Assembly: GCA_004335835.1 (NCBI GenBank)
Contig: RWJK01001605.1
Span: forward strand, 62,001 to 126,000
Direction: 5' to 3'
DNA: 64,000 nt
DNA from: Scenedesmus sp. ARA3
Taxonomy: Eukaryota; Chlorophyta; Chlorophyceae; Sphaeropleales; Scenedesmaceae
Shown: positions 45,336 through 57,936 of the stretch, piece by piece
How the letters are laid out: every line of letters starts with the position of its first letter
Numbering within the stretch: the stretch's first letter is position 1
Program-made: the position numbers and the translations under genes
Notes under the pieces: generated by a model
Told to the model about the DNA's origin: nothing
The model's database searches: none
Seen by the model: the letters and a program-made list of their open reading frames with translations, nothing else

Positions 45336-48300
45336 CATGCAGTTGCGTGGTAGCGCGGCGGATCAGGCGGGTGCTTGCTGCCGTCAGTGGTAGCTGTGGG
45401 CGGGGCAGAGCGCAGCGCAAGCTGAGCTGTTACCACGACGTGGCATGCTGCCGTGGTTGCCTGGCGCTGTTACGTGCTGCTGTGCTGAACAGCTGGCGAC
45501 GTCTTGGATGCTGCTGCGTGGAGTGTTGCCATTTTTGGCAGCAGCAGAGGGCAGCGCCAGCGTATCTTGGCTGCTTCGCTTGTACCAGGGTGCTTGGTGT
45601 GAGCAGCCTGCATGCTTCGTTGCCGGTCTCGTTGCATGTGCAGCTAGCGTGCGTGGATGTGTGCATGCAGTCCACGCTGGTGGAAATGCTGCATGCTTGC
45701 ATCGTCATGCAGTGTGGTGACGCCATTTGTGGAGCTGGGCAGACTTTCTGTCAAACACTTGGTGGCTTTGAAGGGACGCGCTGCTGTTGTCAGGGCATTT
45801 GTGATTCAATGCCTGTCGTATGATTCCATTGCACGGAGCACCTCACTGTGGTGTGTTGGCTGATGTGTTGGTCACATTGCGCTGCGCTTCGTCCTCTGTA
45901 TCAGCAATGGTGAGCGGTGGCACAGTGCATGTGTTAGCCGCTGATGTGATGACGGTGTTAAGCAATGTTACCTGGGGTCCTACCGTTACTGGTTACTGGT
46001 GAAAGTTTTGAAGCGATTGTGGGACGCACTTGTTGGGCGTGAGACTGCTGCTGATCGTCACAGGCCGTACATGGCATTATGCTGGAAGCCCAAGGAACAG
46101 CGTTGAGCTGTGCTGTGTATTGTGGATGGCTGCATGTGTTTGCTGCACAGCTTACTGACCTGGTCTTGGGGTTGCGTACATGATGGGTTGTGCTTGCATT
46201 GTAGCCTGTGGCGTGTGCAGGTGCAGCTGCGCAGATGGTTGCAGGAAGCGGCACTCATGCGCATTGTGCAGATTGTTGTTAATGCGTGAGTGCTAGCGGG
46301 GTGTCAGCCTGCAGTGGGTGCCTGTCGTATGGTGGGGTATTGCACATGCCCTAGCTTTTCTTGAGCAGGTGCGGCAGGCTGGTGTGCAGCTGTCTGTGGT
46401 CGGGTTTTGGCTGGGCTCTGCAGGCCTGACAGCTTATCTTTCTCCCACAAGTCCGTCGCATGTGGTGCTTTCTGAGGTTCTGTAAGTGGTTATGGAAGTT
46501 TGTGCGGCAAGCTGTTGTCCTTTCGTCGTGCCAGCAGTGATGTTGGCAGCGTCCGTGTGTTGATGTAATGGCTGTTGGGTTGTCGCTTGAGCCCGTGACA
46601 GTTGCCACTGCCTGTTATGTCAGATAGTGTCCGACAATTGGCAAGGGCAGATGGGAAACACGTGTCCGTGCAGCCCGCACACTCTTTCCAGGGCTTGCCA
46701 CTTTGTCATGCAGCCACTGTGGCACAAATTTTATACAACTATGTCAGCTGCCCTGGCTGGAGGTGAAACATTACACGCAGCGGGTCGTGCATTGTGCAGA
46801 ATGGTGTCGTGTTGCAGCACACCCAGCAGGCACACTGCCAGGCGGCTTTGCCTTCAAAGGTTGTCTGCAATGGTGATGTGGGAGTGCACTGTGAAAGTGT
46901 CTGAGGTTCTGTGGCGTCGTCACCTCCCTCATCATGGTCGGCAACGTGTCACTACAAGCCGCGTGCTATAGAAGGTGGTGTCAGCCCCGCAGCTTGAACC
47001 TGGCTATGCTGTGGCTGTCTCTTGCAGAAGTTATTGTTGCCGGCCGGTGAGGCGCAGGGTATGGGATCAAGCGCGCTGGCAATGGAATGGTGGCTGCTTG
47101 GCGCACCACGCAGTTACACGGTGACTGCTTGCAATTGTGTGCTGATGGACCTGTGTGGTCCGCAAGGGTCTGCTGTCTTACGTCAGGGCGCACACAATTG
47201 GTGCTAGCAGGTAGCTGTTGGATGCAGTCATGATGTGGCAGCTGCTGCTGCATGTGCCGCTGTGCTTGCAGGGAGCGGCGCCTTGCCTGAAGTGGTTGTG
47301 CATAGAATCTGAGTGCCTCGCTGCTTCTTGTGCGTCGTCCGCCAGCAGCTATGGGTATTGTCTGGGTGGTGGTGGTTGCATGTGTTTCTTGTCCTTTTGT
47401 TGCATTTCTCCCTTGCTTTTGTATGCTGCCAGGGCTCGGAGATGGCGAGGCACTCAGCGATGCCAGTGGCACGGTGCAATACGCTGGACACACTTATAAC
47501 GCTGCCCATTGGTCTGCAATAGCGCGCAAACACAGTAGAAGCATGTACACATGACATGCAGCATGCAGAGTCCGTGCTCTGTGCGCCTTGTTCACAATAG
47601 TACTGCCTGTGCAAGGTTCCTTCTTGATGCTGGTGCACCACCAACGTGGGCACGGTTTTGCTGGTTGACGTCACGGGTACTCAAGCGTGGACGCAGCAAC
47701 GTGTCATCAGAGGTGCACCAGCTCAGCCGGATGTGATATGCCGCTGGTGTGAGGTAACATATAAGCTGTTGTGCCCCAGGAAATATCCAAGCCTAAAGCC
47801 CAAAAGCGGAATCGGTTGTTTCTCTGCAGGTCTGTACCAACCGTTGGCAGGCTGCTCTGGTGGCCATGGTGCTGCAGGAACAAACGTCTGTGCCATGTGA
47901 GCATTGCACCCCATGCCTTGTACTTCGCAAACTTGCAAATTGATGTCACACGCCAACAAAACAAGCTGCTTTACAGCAGATCTGGTCCACATGAGCGTGC
48001 AATTCCTTGACCGACGATGTTATGCCACATGAATTGCTCAGCTTGACGCCTCCAGCCGGCGCCAACAAGCCTCACTGCACATGAGCTGGGGTGAAGCACT
48101 CTGGTGATCATCGCCATGACATTCATGACGACAGGTGCCAGCTATGTCAGTCATTAGCAGCAAGGTGCAAACTGCGCTGATGGCAGCGCTGTCAGGATTT
48201 GCTGGTTGCTTGATCAAGACACGCTGCAGAGCTGCCAGTGCATGCATGCCAAGGATGCCTCAAAGAGACTTGCTTCAAATGCAAGCTTGCACTGCAGATT

Positions 48301-48913
48301 ATTTGCACACAGCACACACGGCGCCAGGCTGACAGGAGGTGCCACAGCGGCTTCCGCCATCACCATGCAACGTTACTAGCATCATAGGACTGTTGAGCCT
48401 AAGCGGCAGCTTCAAGGCTGGTAGAACAGCTTCACGGCTGTAACAGCAACATGCCTTCGCTCATCAGCAAAAGAAATGACACCAAAGCAGTTAGCTGCAG
48501 GAGTAATGGCTGCCCCTGCCAAACCCCCAGTGGCGAGCATGACGCCATAGCCCACACAGTGCAGTGTAAAAAGAAAGCGTCGCAGGGTTGAGTACAATGC
48601 CAACAGTGCTGTCCATCACGAGATGTCCACAGAATCCCCCTAAGACACCATCTGACATCAAAGCAACTTGTACAGATCACAGGAGGCACTCACATACAGC
48701 ATTTTGTTCCAGTGCCACTAATCAGCACTCCTGCAAACCACAAACCCCGTATGCCCAGCAGCCCACAACATACTTTTGCCCAATAACACTGCCACGAGTG
48801 CACCAGACAACCAGCTAATCAGAGCCCACACCCCCGTCATCCCAGCACCGTGCTCTGGTATCCGCAGCAATTTGTCGGTGCACCATAACTCCAGGTGACT
48901 GCTGCAACACTCG
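45336..48913. other. 3.6 kb without a recognisable gene
   Basis: Follows the F-box-like gene and ends at the ARL6 stop. Sequence from about 45800 to 47700 is rich in TG and GTTGC words with few long frames. No frame has a domain, splice-consistent exon chain or repeat unit that I can recognise. It could be a decayed element or the 3' UTR plus spacer. Confidence 0.45.
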
Positions 48914-50268
48914 TCACCCCAACTGCAGCTGCCCAGCCAGCCACTTCATGCCTTCCTGCACACCTTCATTCCTGAGAGCGCTGCAGCTGGTGATGTGGAA
49001 GGCCCGCTGCGCCACCTGCGGCAGCTGCATCTGCTCAGCCAGCTCTGCAGGCTGCAGCGCATCTGGCAGGTCCATCTTGTTTGCAAACACCAGCAACGGC
49101 AGGCCCTGCAGCGCAGCAAAGCAACAGCGGTGTGAGAGTTCTGTTTTCAGTGAAACTGTTCTCAGAGCGGTTCTGCAGACTGAACACACCACAACAGAAC
49201 AGGGCAAGCCGCAGCATGTTATATGACGATGCTGTCGGCCACGGCCGGTTATTGTTTGCAGCGCAACTGCAACAAGCATTTCCACCTTTGATGGTGATAG
49301 TGATAGATATCACTCACAACCACAGGTGCACACAACCGCCCTGAGACACACCTGCCTCCCTGCCACCAGTGCCTCAAACACCTACCATTGCTTGTGTCTT
49401 GTCTTCAGCAACACCAACAAGGATCAGGCCACAGCATGGCATGTGTCATGGCACTTTAACAGCAAACAGCTGACACAGCCAGGCGCAGCACTGGGGACAG
49501 CTTACCTGTGTTTCTTGATGTGCCACCACTGCCTCAAGTGCCGCAGCAGCTTGCGGCATGCTGGCCGGGTTGGCTGCATCCACTATGAACACCAGCGCCT
49601 GCAGCAGCGGCAGGTGGCATCACGGTTCAGATGTGAGCGGAACGGTGCAGATGTGCACGGAATGGCACAGAACGGGTTAAAGGTTCTCACACTGCTACCA
49701 GCAGGTGCCAGCGTACATCACCCCTGCTGCAGTGACATCTCTGCTGTTGTGTGCTTGCACAGGTCAGCCCTTGCTTATGCACAGTTGCTACACTACAGTA
49801 GATGCTGGCTGTGGTCACTGTATGTATTCTTACTTTCTACTGTAAACATCAAGACCCAACTCTGGACGTTGGGCGCCGTTTTGCAGGGGCGCGTGCATGA
49901 CTCCACAAGGCAGCCAAGCACTCTGCTGCTGACGGCATGCCAGCGTGCTGCATCTGTTGAGGCCAAAGCTTCCTTCTAATTGCCATCACAACCCTTACCT
50001 TGGCATCCGTGTAGTGCATCTCCCACAGCGGCTGGTACTTCTCCTGGCCTGACATGTCAATGACTGTCAGCTTGCAGCGGTCAAAGTGCACCTTTTCCAT
50101 GCTGAAGCCCACAGTCGGCACCACCTCCTGGTCCCCTGCCTCCATCAGGCAGTTGACCAGCGTGGTCTTGCCGCTGTTGGCAAGGCCCAGCACCAGCACA
50201 TTCGCCTTGACCTGCTTGCAGGACAAGCACACAGGCAGCGATGACAGCAGCGAGAGCACGCTGAACAT
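48914..50268 (-). CDS. ARL6: ARF-like small GTPase ARL6 (BBS3)
   Basis: Small GTPase that recruits the BBSome coat to membranes for ciliary trafficking. Three exons join in phase: 50268-49999, 49598-49506 and 49105-48914, giving 184 residues (human 186). Motifs: G1 GLANSGKT (28-35; the family has GLDNSGKT), the switch I region with PTVGFSMEK, G3 DMSGQ (71-75), YQPLWEMHYTDA, G4 NKMD (130-133) and a G5-like SCSA. VGFSMEK and DMSGQ separate ARL6 from other ARLs. The N-terminus MFSVLSLLSS is hydrophobic but lacks Gly2, the myristoylation site of most ARF proteins. The start is fixed by an ATG that gives a family-like N-terminal helix length. Confidence 0.88.
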
Positions 50269-50986
50269 CCAGCGTAACTGAGGGTTGTGCTGAAGCCGTT
50301 GATTTTATAGAAAGAGCAGTGCAACTATGTTTTATCGTGAGGAGTCGTCTGTCATGCTTAGTCTGCCAGCAGCGCCCACAAGACAGGTGCCGCTGTTGCA
50401 GTGCTGCAACTCTGCCACCTTCACGCTTGTAACAGCATGCTGTGACGAAGAACAGCTACAAGATGCATATTATATTCAGGTTAATCACCTTGAGAAGGCC
50501 TAGCTTCAGCAGGAAGCGCCGTATTACTGACATCAGGCTGGCCAGCAGCAGCAATTCACTGCACTCCTACATGCGTGTGGCCTACTCCACAGCCGACCTG
50601 GTAGTCAGCATATGTAGTGTCAATGAGCTGTTTTTACAGTGACAAGCAGCGAAGCGCTCGCGTCAGCTGGTGAAACCAATGTACTGCAGCAGGTGAGGTA
50701 CTCGTGGAAGTGCCTGTGACTACGTCCTGGTTTGTGGATTAAATAACATTGAGTAACACTTTAAAGTACTCTGCACACGCAAAGCGCGTCACTGCGTTTG
50801 ACACGACTCTTTTAGAGGTTCCTGTACAGCACAACAAGGGTTCTTTAGCCGGACCTGATGGCTTGCCTCATGTACGCCGGTGTCACCACTTGCAATCAAC
50901 TCAACAACCCAGGAATTCTTTGTTTTGTGCGGATCACTATCTTCAAGTGTCGAACGCGCCCTGAGAGACATCTTATCGGCAGAAAC
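50269..50986. promoter_or_regulatory. Divergent intergenic region between ARL6 and UBA3
   Basis: 718 bases containing both promoters. TTTTATAG at about 50301 sits some 35 bases upstream of the ARL6 start on the other strand, so it could equally be chance. No other feature was recognised. Confidence 0.4.
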
Positions 50987-53900
50987 ATGGAGGATACCAC
51001 CCCTATCGACAGCAGCGAGCGCTGGATCGACATAGATAAGCTTCTCACACGTAACGGCAACCTGGTTGGGCCAGGCTTCGAGCCTGGCCCTGAGCTGAGG
51101 GAGTTCCTGCAGCAGGACTGCAAAGTGCTGTGCATAGGTGCAGGAGGTCTTGGATGCGAGATCCTCAAGGACATGGCTCTCTCGGGCTTTGTCAACATTG
51201 ATGTAATAGACATGGACACCATAGACGTATCCAACCTCAACAGGCAGTTCTTGTTCAGGTGGGATGTAATTGCAGCAGCAACAGCAATAGCGGCCGCAGC
51301 GGCAACCGCAGCAACTGCAGCTAGTAGGCTGATCAGAACAACATGCCATTACAATTACCCAGTACCCGTGCTTTTTGTTGCTGCGCTGGGTAGAAGCTGC
51401 TGCTTGTTGGCTGTAGCATCATGTTGTACATGGCAGCTGTTCAGCGACCTCCAACATCTCAAACAGTGATATGAGCCGCACCATACTAGGCCACTTCAGG
51501 CATGCACCAGCAGGCACTGCTGATGCACATTGCAGCAGCAGCAGCATCAGCAGCAGCCTTGGCACTACCACACGCCGACCTTGCAGTTGTACAGCTCCAC
51601 CTATCTGGTAAAGCACCCGGCTGATGCACATCAACAAAGCACAAGCACACTTCGCCGCCTTCATGTACCAGAGCATAGCATGTTGTTCCCGCCGCCTCAA
51701 ACGTTTTGCAACCCCCTCCTGTACCCTATCGCCCTGCCCCCGTCTCCCTCTGTTTCCTGCTCCACACACTCCCTTCTTCCCTCCCGCAGGCTGCAGGACG
51801 TCGGCAAGCCCAAGGCAGTCGTGGCAGCGGAGCGCATCAACGCGCGCGTGCCTGGTGCGAACGTCACCGCGCACTTTGGCCGCATCGAGGACATGCCGCT
51901 GCAGTTCTACCAGGAGTTCACGGTCATCGTGCTGGGCCTGGACAGCCTGGAGGCGCGCCGCTACATGAACTCCATCGCATGCAGCCTGCTGGGTGAGGCT
52001 GTGGTGTGCAGCTGCATGCGGCAGCCCCCGGCACATACAGAATATGGCGCGCGGCGCAGCGCATCAGATGATCGCAGATGACAACGTACGGGTGTGGTGC
52101 CGTCAGTGGTGCATGCAGCCTGCGTGGTGCCCAAGCATCGTCTGCAGCGCAAGGCAGGCACGCTGCTTTCAGCAACACCAGCACGGTTGGCAGTGCTGTC
52201 ACCTCCTGCTGTTCATTTGTACGCACAATGTGCATGCACGCATACCAACACCACATCCCTCTGTTGCAATTGTCACGTGTGCCAGAGTTTGATGAGGAGG
52301 GCAACCCAGACATGTCGACCATCAAGCCGCTGGTGGATGGAGGCACAGAAGGCTTCAAGGGCCACGCGCGCGTCATCCTGCCAGGGGTCACGCCCTGCTT
52401 CGAGTGCACGCTGTGGCTGTTCCCGCCGCAGACAAAGTTCCCGCTGTGCACGCTGGCTGAGACGCCCAGGTGCGGCTGGCAGGCGTGTGGCTTGCGTGGT
52501 GTAGTTTGGATGTGGGGTTAGCTGTTGGAGGGCTTAGCATGCCAGTGCGGCAGCGCCGATGCTAGTGTGTTGCGCTGATGGTTGCTGAGGTTTGGTCAAC
52601 TGCTTACTGTGGTGGATGTTGATATATTGGTGATGTTGCAGGCATGGTGCATCCAACTTTGCAGTATAAAGATCCTGACAAGGATACCGCTTGCGCACCA
52701 TCACACTGTATCCCCTGGTCAAGCAGTAACCAAGGAGCATGTGTGTGCACCAGGGGGGAAGAGATCGCAACGACACGGCATCCGCGATGCTTCGGCTGCA
52801 GTGTTGCTGTCAAAGGGGTTGCCTGCTAGGGCATGCTGCATGTGGTGGGCTCTGCTGCTCTTGCTCACTCTGATCTTTCAGCATGCAACTCTCACCCACC
52901 TGCCCCCACGTGCTGCTTTGGTGCTGTTTGGCAGGACGCCTGCGCACTGCATTGAGTACGCGCACCTCATCCTGTGGAGCCAGCAGCGCTCACACGAGGA
53001 GTTTGACACAGACGATGAGGAGCACATGCAGTGGGTGTACAGCAATGCGCTGGCGCGCGCGAAGCAGTACGGCATCGAGGTGAGCCACCTGCTGCGATTG
53101 CGTCGCTGCAGACAGCACCAGGACAGGGCCAGCAGCTGCGGCTGCAACGGCATGTTTGAAGCAATTGTGCTGTGCTGTCGCGAACGATCTAAGTGGCTCT
53201 CAGCATGCAGCAGGACACTGTAACTTTTTGCATGATGCAGTGCGTGTGCACGCACCTGCTGTTCAACGGCAGGAGCGCGGCTGTGCTTGCAGGAGACCTG
53301 CTGTCCTGGGGGCGCACAGGCTGGTAGGCACTGTGCTTCTTGCTCTTGCTTTACAACAACACAACTTCATGTGCTGCTGCTGCTGCTGGTGCGCCGCGCA
53401 GGGCGTCACGTTCCAGCTGACACAGGGCGTGGTGAAGAACATCATCCCCGCCATCGCCTCCACCAACGCCATCGTGAGCGCGGCGTGCGTGCTGGAGGCG
53501 CTCAAGCTCATCACCATGTGCTCCACGGGGCTCAACAACTACATGATGTGAGCGTGTTTGCGTGACCTTGTAGTGTAGCGTCTTTCATTGCAATAACCAA
53601 CACTGCCATCTGGTTGGATGTCGGTGCTTGTGCAAGCTCAGGCTCGTGTGGCCAGGCAGCGCCGCTTGCTGCAGCTCTCTGAGAGTGTTGACTTGCCTGC
53701 CCTGCCTGCCTGCCTGTCTGTCTGCTGCTGCGCTTCATGCCTATTGCCTTGCCTGCCCTGCCTGCCTGCCTGCCGCCTGCCGCAGGTACACTGGCTCCCA
53801 AGGCATCTACACGCACACCGTGGCGTACGAGCGGGACCCGCAGTGCCCAGTGTGCAGCGCAAGCGTGGAGGTGGTGGCGCCAGCAGACTCAACGCTGCAG

Positions 53901-54609
53901 CAGGTGGGATGCAGCTGCAGCTGCAGGCTTGAGGCTCAATGGTTGCATGCACACTCAGTGCAGATGCGTTGCAATGGCGTGGTGTGGCTCGTGTGGGTGC
54001 GGCGTGGTAAGTTCGTGTACGCTGCACATGCTGTCTTGTATGTTGTTGGCCGCTGTTGCGATCATTTGCAGCAGTGCATTTTGGGCTGCAGGTGCAGCCA
54101 GGCTCATGTGCCTCATCTGCAATGAGGGTCATAAAAAGCAACATGCGCTTCTGCCTGCACCATGACGCGGTGCTCGTTCAGCCTGTTACGCTGGCTGCAT
54201 GCACATCTTCACGTTGATACTGCAGCCGCCCAGCCCTCTTCATACATCACAACGCCGCACCGCTGTCATCCTGTTTGAAACAACGAGTTGATACGGCTCC
54301 TGGCTGTAAAATGCAAGATAAACGCATCAACAGCAATGTCCCTGTGTGTCTGCCGCATGCTGCCAGGTCATCGACCTCATGCTGGCGCACCCGCAGTTGG
54401 GCAAGATGCTGGCACACCCCAGCGTGAGCTACGGCTCCAAGCAGCTGTATGCGCGCGGCATCTACGAGGAAGACAGCAGGCCAAACCTGGCCAAGCCTGT
54501 GCGGGAGCTGCTGGACGGTGATGAGCCTGCTGCGCTGCTGACTGTGAATGACAAGAAGCTGAGTGCGTCGCTGCGGGTGCGGTTGCGGCTGAAGGAGCCG
54601 CAGCAGTGA
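50987..54609 (+). CDS. UBA3: NEDD8-activating enzyme E1 catalytic subunit (UBA3/ECR1)
   Basis: Activates NEDD8/RUB with its partner AXR1/NAE1 and passes it to the E2 enzyme UBC12, which leads to cullin neddylation. Seven exons join in phase: 50987-51258, 51790-51992, 52286-52469, 52935-53079, 53402-53547, 53786-53903 and 54367-54609, giving 436 residues. Seen: the ATP-binding loop GAGGLGCE (51-58), [12 protein letters not shown], the catalytic Cys213 in [11 protein letters not shown], zinc-binding pairs Cys196/Cys199 (CFEC) and Cys337/Cys340 (CPVC), [23 protein letters not shown], and a C-terminal ubiquitin-fold domain. Length and order match the family. Intron 5 carries a CTGC-rich microsatellite with a 60-base duplication. 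Confidence 0.95.
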
Positions 54610-55160
54610 GAGGAGTGGACGCGTGGGCAGGTGTACAAGACTCAAGGGAGCATGCTGCGGCAAGGCAGCATAATTCATCAGCCCCTTTTCAAGTGCAGTG
54701 TGCAGGATTGCTCTGGCAATCAGTCCAAGCTGCTAACTTGGTGGCACATCACAGCCTTGAAGTTGCAGGCGCGCAGCAGCTGGCTGTGGCAGTGCAGCCT
54801 GATTCGTTGCTGGTGTTGCCAGGCTGGCGTGGCGGCAAGCATTTGCTGTGGCATACCCTTGTCCTGGTCAGGTGTGGGTTCAGCGCAGTGATTCCTGCGT
54901 TTGTTGAGCAGGTTGCAGGTAGAACACATGCGACAAGCTACATGCGCAAGGAAGGAAGGGAGTGTGAATGTGAACAGCCAGTGTCACAGGTGTCAGCAGC
55001 ACGACCGAGAGAAGCGTGGTCGCAGCTCGTAGCATGGACCTTAGACCAATTGGATCTTGAACGTGCGATACGCAGACATCGACAGCTAGTTGTGCTGGGT
55101 TCTTTGCCGGCAATCTTGACTTCGCTGTTCATCACTTCGAGACAATCGATAAGAATCACG
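54610..55160. other. Short intergenic region between UBA3 and mTERF gene
   Basis: Contains the 3' flank of UBA3 and the mTERF promoter. The reading frame of the mTERF exon stays open back to 54606 but lacks a plausible start and conserved content there. Confidence 0.45.
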
Positions 55161-55414
55161 ATGCAAGCTTTTGTGTCATCTGGAGGAATAGGCCTATGTA
55201 GACATCAGAATGTGCTCAGCCCCAGCCAGTGCAGCAGCTCCAGCAGGCATGCAGCAGCAGCACCAGCAGTACGCAGCAGCGTGCCCGGCAGCAGCAGCAG
55301 CAGCGGCCTGCAAATACGCTGCCAAGCAGTAGCTGAAGCTGATGACGCCACCGAGCCTCCATCAGCCAGCAGGCAGTTCAGGCGGCAGCCCCAGCAGCAG
55401 CACCAGCAGCAACA

Positions 55415-55447
<33 letters not shown>

Positions 55448-57306
55448 GCAGCAGTGGACATACAAGTACAAGTGGCACCCGTGCCCTTCTTGCTGTGCAG
55501 CAGATGACCTGCACTGCAGAGAAGTGGAGGCACTCATCCAGAACGTGCTGTCCTTCCCAAACATGCCTGCACGCATCCACAAGCTACTGCCAGCCATCAC
55601 AGCAGACATCAACAGCATGACGCGCTTCACCGAAAGCATGGCTGCTCACTTTGGCAAGGAGCTCACGCTGTGTTACATCCGCAAAGAGCCGCGGCTGCTA
55701 AACCTCGACTTCGACACGGTGCTAAACCGCTGCAGCAGCATGCGGGAGCTGCTGGGTATCAGGGACTCTGACATCCCTCAGATGCTGCGCAAGTGCCCGC
55801 GGCTGCTGCTGGCAGACAGCCAGGCCCTCAAGGCAGCATATGACCACATCCCTCGCGTGATCGCCTTCACCCCAGCACTGGTGAGTTCCTGCAAGGCAAC
55901 AGGCAGCAGGCAGGGTTGATGGCGGGTTGTGTAACTGTGTCAACAACTGCGTGTGTGCGGCGTGCAGAGATGCAGTGGGTTTGCTGGTCGTGGCTGCGCA
56001 CATGTTCCTGGTTCAATGACTTGCGTCGTTGCTCGGCGCTCTTTGTCACCCTTGCGCCCTCTGTATGCTATCTAGCGGACAGTCCATACATAAAGTTTGG
56101 GTTGGTGCCCCTTCTTCGCACCATACACGTCCCATCCCACCCATGTCACTTGCTCCCTGGCCACATCACCTTATTACCAATACCAAGACCAATACCAAAG
56201 TATGGGACGGACCCACGTCAGGCACAAGCCCAGCGAGCCGATCTACCGCTCACGAGGGCTACATTATACACTTGTTACTCATCAAATATCGTGTCACTTC
56301 TCCCGCAGGTGCGTGCGCTGGTGACCAAGTACCCCCCGGTGCTGGTCATGTCCCCGCAGCGCCTGGCAGCCAGCGTGGAGCGGCTGCGGCAGCTGTGCTA
56401 CACGCGCGAGGAGTGGGCGCGGGACTTTGAGGGCATCACGCCCAGCCTGCTGGCCTACTTTTTGAGGGACGCCACAGACCAGCTGATGCGGCTGGAGTAC
56501 CTGGCCTCCACGGGTGAGGCGCTGTGTTGAGCACTTAATTAACCAAATAAGGCTTACTTGGAGCGTCGTTGAGCAATGAGTGCTTAGTAAACACACGAAA
56601 CCAGACAGCATGTGGTGCTGGAGTGACTGGCCTCCATGGGTGAGGCGCTATGCTGAACATTGATTCGCCTGCAGCAGGCATGTCTTTGTGGAGTGTGGTT
56701 GAGCAATGAGTACTTAATCGTCACACACAGCCAGTAGCTACATGCTGCTGGAGTACCTGGCCTCTCCAAGTGGGGCGGTGTGGCACCTCAGCAAGTTCTT
56801 GGTGCTGTTTTGGTGCGCTTGTAACGCGCAGACATTGATCAGTAATTGCAAGCTGCCTGCAAGCCGGCAGTACAGTGCACAAACAGTGCGACTGTGCTGT
56901 GCGCGGCGCAGCACTGGCAGTGACGCATGTCACCACCATCCTAGTCAGATAGGTTAGTTGCAGACCACGTCGCTAGACTGCTTACATGCACCCACGCGCA
57001 ATCCCGCTGTCAACATGCTGCCAATGCTGCTGCTGCTGCTGTGCAGGCGAGCGCCCTGAGTGGCAGCTGCGCGAGGTGATGAAGCCCGCGGGGCGCAGCT
57101 TCAGGAGCAAGCTGCGCAACTTTGGGCAGTGGGAGCTGCGCGTGAAGCAGCGCCGCGCACAGGCCAAGGCGGCGGCAGCAGCAGCGCAGCAGCAGGCCGC
57201 GCAGCAGGCAGAGGCAGCAGCGATCAAAGCAGAGCTGCTGGCAGTGGAGGAGGCGGGCGGTGGTGCTGGCAAGCAGCAGCAGCGGCAGCAGCAGCAGCAA
57301 CAGTAA
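55161..57306 (+). CDS. mTERF-family protein, probably chloroplast or mitochondrial
   Basis: mTERF proteins bind organelle nucleic acids and act in transcription or RNA processing. Three exons join in phase: 55161-55880, 56309-56513 and 57047-57306, giving 394 residues. The N-terminus is Ser/Ala/Arg-rich like a transit peptide. It is followed by a Gln run (CAG/CAA codons, 55391-55454). mTERF repeats follow, with the usual P-x-L/V-L and helical spacing: LCYIRKEPRLLNLDFDTVL, IPQMLRKCPRLLLAD, VRALVTKYPPVLVMSPQRL, GITPSLLAYFLRDATDQL. The C-terminus is a Lys/Gln/Ala-rich helix. Intron 2 contains a tandem repeat that copies the end of exon 2 with its donor. The last intron ends in CTG repeats before the acceptor. 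Confidence 0.83.
55391..55454 (+). repeat. CAG/CAA microsatellite coding poly-Gln
   Basis: Interrupted CAG repeat in exon 1 of the mTERF gene, coding about 20 Gln with one His. It sits between the presumed transit peptide and the first mTERF repeat. Confidence 0.9.
56491..56780 (+). repeat. Tandem repeat overlapping exon 2 end and donor of the mTERF gene
   Basis: Copies start at 56491, 56617 and 56747 (periods 126 and 130). Each opens with GCTGGAGT, and the first two contain CTGGCCTCCA(C/T)GGGTGAGGCG, which includes the exon end and GTGAGG donor. The third copy is cut short and has lost the donor. Confidence 0.85.
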
Positions 57307-57936
57307 AGTTACTGCTACAGCGCACAGTGAGCATATAATGGGCCGTGCAGTTGTATGGCGTCACCAGCTGGTTGCTGCAGTTGGGGATCACTTTGTAACC
57401 CTCCGTCCAGTGTGACTGCAGCATCTGCCAGTTCAGACACCCGTCGGGCTCAACCGATCTTAAGCAGCTGTGGTTCAAAACATGTTGCATCTTATCTTGA
57501 TCAGCTTGCAGAGCGAATGTAGGGGGCAGTGGTTATGTGACAGTGGTGGTGTCGGTGAGGTGCTAGCCATGGTTGGTAAACAACGCTGCAGCCGTCTCTG
57601 CGCACCTAACAATGCAAAATCCACGTCAAGGTTGCAAAGATTACGGCTACACATGAGAGACTCTCTCTCATCTCTCTGCCTTACTTGCCGCGAAGGTAAG
57701 TCACACTCGCACCTCACTTGAGTGATGGCCAGCAAATTGGGCCAGCACACCGCGTATAAAGCAGCTGCAGTCGTGAAGATGATCAGACCAAGCGCATGTT
57801 TTGAGTTACTCCAGTGCAACACCGGGAAGTTAACCACGAAAAACAAACAAACCGAAGCACCTGCCAGCCTACGAAACTCACTCCATCGCCCAATCAAACT
57901 CCCTCACCAGCCCTGCTTCATTGTTGATCGGCAACG
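57307..57936. other. Short intergenic region
   Basis: Spacer between the mTERF stop and the next secreted-protein gene. No coding signal was recognised. Confidence 0.5.

Noticed and set aside
46627..46971. 114-codon plus-strand frame in the gene-poor region
   Set aside because: No start context, domain or splice partners were found.
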